64,000 nt of DNA from Scatomonas sp963930955 (GTDB lineage Bacteria > Bacillota > Clostridia > Lachnospirales > Lachnospiraceae): the NCBI GenBank assembly GCA_963930955.1, contig OZ006967.1, positions 2,418,001-2,482,000 on the forward strand. The letters are read 5' to 3'. The position numbers and the translations under genes are program-made. The first letter of the stretch is position 1, and each line of letters opens with the position of its first letter. The notes beneath the pieces were generated by a model, which was not told the origin of the DNA, ran no database searches, and saw only the letters and a program-made list of their open reading frames with translations. This document shows positions 59,129 through 64,000 of the stretch, piece after piece.

Positions 59129-60092
59129 TGGCTTCTTCCCAATCCTTCAGCTGCCGCTCCACGTAGGGCGTAATATTGTTCACCACATCGTAGGGCGTAC
59201 CTGCCATGGTGCAGCCGGCGGCTCTCACATGGCCGCCCCCTCCGAACAGGGCGGCGATCTTGCTGACGTCCACCACATGCTTGGAGCGGAGGCTGACCTT
59301 AAATGTCTGGGGCTTCAGTTCATAGAGGAAAATGGCCACCTCTACTCCGATGGTATTCCGCAGCTGGCTGACGATCCCGTCCATATCGCTGGAATGCAGT
59401 CCGTAGAAGCGCATTTCCTTCTGGCGGACAATTCCCACAATACAGCGGCCCTCCAGGATCATGATGCTCTCCATCAGGGTCCGGCCCATGATCTGATTCT
59501 GCACATACGTCTTCTGATAGAAGGATTCGTCCACGATCCGGGAAAAATCAATCCCTTTTTCCATCAGCGCCGCCGCCGTCCGCATGGTTTTCGGCGAGGT
59601 GCTGGAATACTGGAAAACGCCGGTGTCGTGCACGATCCCTGTGTACAGCGCCGCCGCGCAGGCCCGGCTGATCTTCTCCGGTTCCAGAAAATCATACAGC
59701 ACCTCGCTGGCGGAACTGGCCTCCGGCCGGTTGCAGAACCAGGTGTACTGGCCCTGATTGGTTATATGATGGTCCAGACAGAGAACAGCCCCGGCGGTCT
59801 CCGCCCCCGGACCGGCCACGCCGATCCGGTCCCGGCTGCTGATATCCAGCAGCACCAGCAGATCGTATTTTTTATCCGGATCCCATTCCGTCCGTATCTT
59901 ATCCAGATCCTCTATGTAGTAAAACACTTCCCGGGGCGGCTGCAGATAGACATCCGCCTGGATTTCCGGGTAATTATCCCGCAGGTACAGGTACAGCCCC
60001 ATACAGGAGCCAATACAGTCTCCATCGGGATTCACATGTCCCGCAATGGCTACTGTTCTGACTCCCTGCAGGCATTCGGCAAGACTATTCAT
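59112..60092 (-). CDS. nrnA: NrnA-type DHH phosphoesterase
   Basis: 326 residues. The DHH domain carries GHVNPDGDCIGS and LDHHITN, and the DHHA1 domain GGGGHVRAAG. NrnA degrades nanoRNA and pAp in Firmicutes, and this gene sits in the usual rbfA-nrnA-truB order. A GTG four codons earlier is open, but GGTGGAGG fits the ATG of MNSLAEC. It overlaps the end of rbfA by 8 bases. Confidence 0.92.
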   Translation of the reverse strand: MNSLAECLQGVRTVAIAGHVNPDGDCIGSCMGLYLYLRDNYPEIQADVYLQPPREVFYYIEDLDKIRTEWDPDKKYDLLVLLDISSRDRIGVAGPGAETAGAVLCLDHHITNQGQYTWFCNRPEASSASEVLYDFLEPEKISRACAAALYTGIVHDTGVFQYSSTSPKTMRTAAALMEKGIDFSRIVDESFYQKTYVQNQIMGRTLMESIMILEGRCIVGIVRQKEMRFYGLHSSDMDGIVSQLRNTIGVEVAIFLYELKPQTFKVSLRSKHVVDVSKIAALFGGGGHVRAAGCTMAGTPYDVVNNITPYVERQLKDWEEANERNS

Positions 60093-60459
60093 TCTCTCCT
60101 CCACCCTCTTTTTCTACAACCGCATCGATCAGTTTCGACATATGCACGCCGTATTCAATAGACTGATCCAGAAGAAAGGTCAGCTCCGGCGTATTTCGCA
60201 GATTCAGATTTTTCGCCAGCAGCCTGCGGATATACCCTTCTGCGCTCCGCAGACCGCTGAGGGTATCTTCCTTGGCCTTTTCATCCCCCAGAACACTGAT
60301 ATAAACCTTGCAGGTCTTCAGATCCGGGGCCACCTCGGCGCCTGTAACGGAAGTCATCATGGCGATCCTGGGATCCTTGATCTCCAGGCGGATGATAGAG
60401 CTCAGCTCTCTCTGGACTTCCGCGTTGATCCGGGTGTTTTTAATACTGTTTTTTCTCAC
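60085..60459 (-). CDS. rbfA: RbfA, 30S ribosome-binding factor
   Basis: 124 residues with a KH-like fold; the family motif is ELSSIIRLEIKDPRIAMMTSVTGAEVAPDLKTC in modified form. It helps mature the 30S subunit. It starts with GTG, overlapping the infB stop (GTGA), with GGAGG seven bases ahead. Confidence 0.95.
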   Translation of the reverse strand: MRKNSIKNTRINAEVQRELSSIIRLEIKDPRIAMMTSVTGAEVAPDLKTCKVYISVLGDEKAKEDTLSGLRSAEGYIRRLLAKNLNLRNTPELTFLLDQSIEYGVHMSKLIDAVVEKEGGGENE

Positions 60460-63239
60460 CTGGGAACCTCCACCATTATATAGGCTTCAACCTGATCCAG
60501 CTCCTGGATCTCGTTGAATCCGTCAAATACCAGACCGCACTCGTATCCGGCTTTTACTTCCTTCACATCATCTTTAAACCGCTTCAGGGACGCCAGGGCT
60601 CCCTCGAAAATCTGCTTGCCTTCCCGGCTGATCCGCACTTTGCAGTCTCTCTGGAAGGTTCCGTCCAGAATATAGCTTCCTGCAATGGTGCCTACCCCGG
60701 AGGCCTTGAACAGCTGGCGGATCTCCGCATGGCCGATGACCTTCTCCTCGTAAACCGGATCCAGCATGCCCTTCATAGCCGCCTCAATATCCTCGATGGC
60801 CTGGTAGATAACCCGGTACAGCCGCACGTCCACGCCCTCCTGCTCGGCAATGGTCTTGGCGGTGGCGTCGGGCCGCACGTTAAATCCGATGATAATGGCA
60901 TTGGAAGCCGCCGCCAGGGTTACGTCCGACTCGTTAATGGCGCCTACGCCGCCGTGAACGATCTTCACAACTACCTCTTCATTGGACAGCTTCAGCAGAG
61001 ACTGTTTCACTGCCTCCACAGAGCCCTGCACATCGGCTTTCACCACCAGGTTCAGTTCCTTCAGATTGCCTTCCTGGATCTGGCTGAAGAGATCGTCCAG
61101 AGACATCTTGGCCTTGGTATCCTCCAGCAGACGGTTCTTGCCTTCGGATACAAAGGTGGCCGCAAAATTCTTGGCTTCCTTATCCGTTTCCGTAGCCACC
61201 AGGATCTCTCCCGCGTTGGGCACATCGTTCAGTCCCAGCACCTCTACCGGTGTGGAGGGACCAGCCTCTTTCAGTCTCCGGGAATTTTCGTCCATCATGG
61301 CCCTTACTTTTCCGGAGCAGGAGCCTGCCGCAATGTAATCCCCTACGTGCAGGGTTCCCTTCTGAACCAGAATATTGGCCACAGGGCCCTTGCCCTTATC
61401 CAGCTTGGCTTCCAGGACCAGACCTCTGGCCAGACGGTCCGGATTGGCCTTCAGCTCCATAACCTCGGCAGTCAGCAGGATCATTTCCAGCAGATTGTCA
61501 AGGCCCTCATGGGTTCTGGCAGATACCGGCACGAAAATAGTGCTTCCGCCCCAGTCCTCAGGGATCAGTCCGTACTCGGACAGTTCCTGTTTTACCCGGT
61601 CCACATTGGCTCCCGGTTTATCAATTTTATTTACCGCGACGATAATCTCTACTTCCGCGGCCTTGGCATGATTAATTGCCTCTATGGTCTGGGGCATTAC
61701 CCCGTCGTCGGCGGCTACCACCAGCACGGCGATATCCGTAGAGTTGGCGCCCCGCATACGCATAGCCGTAAAGGCCTCATGGCCGGGGGTGTCCAGGAAA
61801 GTGATCTTCTGACCGTTGATGGTTACCACATAGGCGCCGATGTGCTGGGTGATTCCCCCTGCCTCCCGGTCTGTAACATGGGCGTGGCGGATGGCATCCA
61901 GCAGAGAAGTTTTGCCGTGGTCAACATGGCCCATGACGCAGACCACCGGAGGACGGGCCTGCAGTCTGCTCTCATCCTCGTCGGCCTCCTTCAGCAGCTC
62001 TTCGATCACGTCCACTTTCTCTTCCGGCTCCGCGATAATATCGTATCCCAGAGCGATCTCCTGGGCCTTTTCAAAATCAATTTCCTGGTTTACGGTTACC
62101 ATAACCCCTTCCAGGAAGAGTTTTTTCACGATTACCGCCGGCTGCATCTTCATCTTTTCCGCCAGTTCCCGAATGGTCAGCTTCTCCGGCAGGGTGATCT
62201 CCTTGATCTCCTCACGCTTTTCTTCCTTCGGTCTGTGCACCGGCTTCTGCAGGGCCTTGGGCAGCGTGTGCTGGGGCCTGCGTCCCTGGTTGGGCCGGTT
62301 TCCGGTGCCGGTCCGGCGGTCGTTGGCAAACTTATTTTCTCTTAAAGAATCTTTATTTTTATCCTTGTCTCTGTCTTTGTAGCTGGTGGTGTCCCGGGAA
62401 GGCTTGTTAAAGCCGATATCCATAACCTCCTGGGGCTTCCGTTCCCGATCTCCCCTGGGAGCTCTGTTCCGGCTGTCAAAAGTTCTTCTGCCCCCTTCTT
62501 CTCTGCGGTCCGAACGACCGGCAAAGCCCGGACGGCTGCCCTGTCCCTGGGTTCTGTCTCCAAAACTTCTCTGAGGACGGTCTCCCTGGCGGCCTCCCTG
62601 ATTCCGGTCCCCGAAGCTTCTCTGGGGACGATCCCCCTGGCGGCCTCCCTGATTCCGGTCCCCGAAACTTCTCTGGGGACGGTCTCCCTGGCGGCCTCCC
62701 TGATTCCGGTCCCCGAAGCTTCTCTGGGGACGGTCTCCGCTCCGGTTTCCCTGGGGGCGGTCTCCGGCGGGACGCTGGGGACGATCCCCCTGGGCGCTCT
62801 GGGCGCTTACCTGGGGACGGGCCTCTCGGGTCTCCTGCTGCGGCAGCTTTTCGCCGCTCTGCCCCTTTGCTGCAGGGCGGTTCTCAGGCTTCTCCTGGGA
62901 CTTCTCTCCTCTCCGTTCCGGATGCTGCCGGTTCCCCGCCGGACGCTCCTGGAATCTTCTGGAGTTTTTTGCCTCCTTGGTGGTGGCGTTCTGGGGGCGG
63001 AACACCTGAATGATATTTTTCTTCTTATGGGCCTCAGGTTTCTTCTGGGCTGTCTCTGTTTTTTCTTCTTTTCCGGAGGGCTGGGCGGAAAATGCCTTTC
63101 TCACCATAGCCTCCTGGTTATCTTCCAGTGTACTCATATGGCTTTTAACCTCTATCTTCTTTTCTTTTAAAAATTCCATAACTGCTTTATTGTCTACACT
63201 TAACTCTTTGGCGAGCTCATGTATCCTGATTTTTGGCAT
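60456..63239 (-). CDS. infB: Translation initiation factor IF-2
   Basis: 927 residues. N-terminal IF2_N domain (MPKIRIHELAKELSVDNKAVMEFL), a long Arg/Gln/Gly-rich region (about 85-330) with 17-residue repeats, a second IF2_N-like segment (LTIRELAEKMKMQPAVIVKKLF), then the GTPase core: GHVDHGKTSL, DTPGHEAF and NKIDKPGAN, followed by domains II to IV. The start at MPKIRIHEL matches the family; a GTG three codons earlier, nearer to AAAGG, is possible. The second gene after ylxR in the nusA operon. Confidence 0.97.
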   Translation of the reverse strand: MPKIRIHELAKELSVDNKAVMEFLKEKKIEVKSHMSTLEDNQEAMVRKAFSAQPSGKEEKTETAQKKPEAHKKKNIIQVFRPQNATTKEAKNSRRFQERPAGNRQHPERRGEKSQEKPENRPAAKGQSGEKLPQQETREARPQVSAQSAQGDRPQRPAGDRPQGNRSGDRPQRSFGDRNQGGRQGDRPQRSFGDRNQGGRQGDRPQRSFGDRNQGGRQGDRPQRSFGDRTQGQGSRPGFAGRSDRREEGGRRTFDSRNRAPRGDRERKPQEVMDIGFNKPSRDTTSYKDRDKDKNKDSLRENKFANDRRTGTGNRPNQGRRPQHTLPKALQKPVHRPKEEKREEIKEITLPEKLTIRELAEKMKMQPAVIVKKLFLEGVMVTVNQEIDFEKAQEIALGYDIIAEPEEKVDVIEELLKEADEDESRLQARPPVVCVMGHVDHGKTSLLDAIRHAHVTDREAGGITQHIGAYVVTINGQKITFLDTPGHEAFTAMRMRGANSTDIAVLVVAADDGVMPQTIEAINHAKAAEVEIIVAVNKIDKPGANVDRVKQELSEYGLIPEDWGGSTIFVPVSARTHEGLDNLLEMILLTAEVMELKANPDRLARGLVLEAKLDKGKGPVANILVQKGTLHVGDYIAAGSCSGKVRAMMDENSRRLKEAGPSTPVEVLGLNDVPNAGEILVATETDKEAKNFAATFVSEGKNRLLEDTKAKMSLDDLFSQIQEGNLKELNLVVKADVQGSVEAVKQSLLKLSNEEVVVKIVHGGVGAINESDVTLAAASNAIIIGFNVRPDATAKTIAEQEGVDVRLYRVIYQAIEDIEAAMKGMLDPVYEEKVIGHAEIRQLFKASGVGTIAGSYILDGTFQRDCKVRISREGKQIFEGALASLKRFKDDVKEVKAGYECGLVFDGFNEIQELDQVEAYIMVEVPR
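62547..62738 (-). repeat. 51-bp tandem repeats inside infB
   Basis: Three full copies and one partial copy of a 17-codon unit, GDRPQRSFGDRNQGGRQ, lie in the disordered N-terminal part of IF-2. The copies are nearly identical in DNA, so the number can change by recombination or slippage. Confidence 0.92.
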
Positions 63240-63257
63240 CTGCTGCACCGACCTTTC

Positions 63258-63569
63258 CTACGACTTAACTTCCAGCTGTTTTCTGATCTCACGGGCAAGA
63301 TTCTCGTCCAGCACTGCAAGGCAGGCTCTGTATTCTCTTCCGATGGCCTTTCCCAGGGCTTCCCGGTCCAGAAAGCGGACCAGAGGCACCTGATAGTACG
63401 CGCACATATTCCGGAATTTTTTTTCTGTGTTGGGGGAAGCGTCCTGGGCCAGGATCAGCAGAAATGCTTTTCCCTGCTTCACGGCTTTCTCCGCCGCGTA
63501 CTCCCCGCTTCCGATCTTACCTGCTTTCATGGAGAGTCCGATCAGGAATCGGGCCTTTTTATTGTCCAA
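63258..63569 (-). CDS. YlxQ-like L7Ae-family RNA-binding protein
   Basis: 103 residues of the L7Ae/L30e/Gadd45 family: KKARFLIGLSMKAGKIGSGEYAAEKAVKQGKAFLLILAQDAS. YlxQ is thought to bind a kink-turn RNA; its role is not settled. No ATG fits; a TTG ten bases after AAAGGAG gives MDNKKARFL, and the reading frame overlaps the end of ylxR by 11 bases. Confidence 0.85.
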   Translation of the reverse strand: MDNKKARFLIGLSMKAGKIGSGEYAAEKAVKQGKAFLLILAQDASPNTEKKFRNMCAYYQVPLVRFLDREALGKAIGREYRACLAVLDENLAREIRKQLEVKS

Positions 63570-63834
63570 GCTCTTCCATCTCCTTTCGGAGCTTTTCAAA
63601 AATCTCCGGCGGCACCGCTGCTCCCAGGGACCGCTGCAGCCCCTTGTTTTTCTCTGCTTTATCCAGACATTCCCGGCAGCCGCAAAGATAGGCGCCCCGG
63701 CCGTTCTTTCTGCCGGTGGCGTCCAGAACGATCTCTCCCTCCGGAGTCCGCAGAATCCGGATCAGCTCCTTTTTGTTCTTCATCTCTCCGCAGCCGACGC
63801 ACTTGCGCATCGGCACCTTACGCACTGTACTCAA
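63559..63834 (-). CDS. YlxR/RnpM-family protein
   Basis: 91 residues: RKVPMRKCVGCGEMKNKKELIRILR then GRKNGRGAYLCGCRECLDKA. The family has been described as a modulator of RNase P (RnpM) and lies between nusA and ylxQ in most Firmicutes. It starts with TTG behind AGGAGGG, at the expected distance. Confidence 0.9.
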   Translation of the reverse strand: MSTVRKVPMRKCVGCGEMKNKKELIRILRTPEGEIVLDATGRKNGRGAYLCGCRECLDKAEKNKGLQRSLGAAVPPEIFEKLRKEMEELGQ

Positions 63835-63848
63835 CGAATCCCTCCTGC

Positions 63849-64000
63849 TTATTCTTCCGGCTGGCCGGCCTGCTCCTCCTCCAGAGGCTCCTCCTCATAG
63901 TCGGCATCCTCAAATTCTTCTTCGTACTCTTCTTCCTCGTAGTAGTCAAAGTCTCCTGCTTCCCGGGCCTGGGTCTCGCTCTTTATATCGATCTTGAAAC
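63849..64000 (-). CDS. nusA: NusA, C-terminal end
   Basis: The last 50 codons are in the window. KIDIKSETQAREAGDF matches the end of the KH2 region of NusA, followed by an acidic tail of mostly Glu, Asp and Tyr. NusA modulates pausing and termination. The rest lies beyond the window edge; position before ylxR confirms it. Confidence 0.9.
   Translation of the reverse strand, partial: FKIDIKSETQAREAGDFDYYEEEEYEEEFEDADYEEEPLEEEQAGQPEE

Noticed and set aside
62547..62738. CRISPR-like repeats
   Set aside because: The units are contiguous, in frame and coding within infB, with no spacers and no cas genes.

Overview
The window looks like chromosomal DNA of a spore-former-related clostridium, most likely a fairly GC-rich member of the Lachnospiraceae. 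The clues are the fatty-acid operon using FabK instead of FabI, YlmC/YmxH, a SpoVB/MurJ-type flippase, YerC, a DUF5688 protein, a PadR/HAAS/DUF4097 cassette, a TrpXYZ-type ABC operon and the nusA-ylxR-ylxQ-infB-rbfA-nrnA-truB-ribF block. The genus cannot be fixed from the sequence alone. Almost everything is on the minus strand. The plus-strand exceptions are rplY/ctc, a MerR regulator, a small phasin-like gene and ylmC. I see no phage, intact insertion sequence, rRNA or CRISPR array.

Layout on the minus strand. Bases 1-5400: fabH-fabK-fabD-fabG-fabF-accB-fabZ (fabZ cut by the window edge) behind a strong promoter. 5.5-7.7 kb: PadR regulator, HAAS-domain membrane protein and DUF4097 protein. 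7.7-10.7 kb: a DHHW protein and an MBOAT acyltransferase, probably for acetylating an envelope polymer. 10.8-14.2 kb: ribosomal protein L25/Ctc (+) facing an ABC exporter, with a 279-bp double-hairpin element between them. 14.4-16.7 kb: two secreted proteins, one a coiled-coil NlpC/P60 hydrolase. 16.9-21.6 kb: a 1155-residue flavoenzyme-SDR-zinc-ribbon fusion with a divergent MerR regulator. 21.7-31.5 kb: housekeeping genes (metA, ligA, rluF, tRNA-Arg, efp, yqeG, a patatin, citrate synthase). 31.6-34.7 kb: TrpXYZ-type ABC importer. 34.7-44.3 kb: nrdR, ylmC (+), xpt-DUF368-uppP, carAB and a lipid flippase. 44.3-47.3 kb: ung, hisF, hisH and a TIM-barrel isomerase. 47.4-56.2 kb: a sugar operon. 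56.2-64 kb: an esterase with YerC, then the ribF-to-nusA translation operon.

Three places deserve the most attention. (1) The fusion protein joins a complete BaiCD/2-enoate-reductase-like flavoenzyme to an extended SDR and a C-terminal zinc-ribbon-like segment, beside a MerR gene with its own palindromic operator; this suggests an inducible two-step redox conversion of an unknown enone-type substrate. (2) The sugar operon combines a RhaS/LsrB-like ABC importer and an L-rhamnose mutarotase with a UroD-family protein that carries the His-x-Cys...Cys zinc site of corrinoid methyltransferases, and a LacI repressor fused to a second, cytoplasmic solute-binding domain. No known rhamnose catabolic enzymes are nearby, so a modified (perhaps O-methylated) deoxy sugar is a reasonable guess, not a demonstrated one. 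(3) A family of short TA-flanked inverted repeats (TAGCGTCSGTGTACA) occurs as a 279-bp element at 11.5 kb, a head-to-head pair at 14.4 kb and a solo end at 5.5 kb. The carA leader region holds a second, unrelated set of repeats and palindromes.
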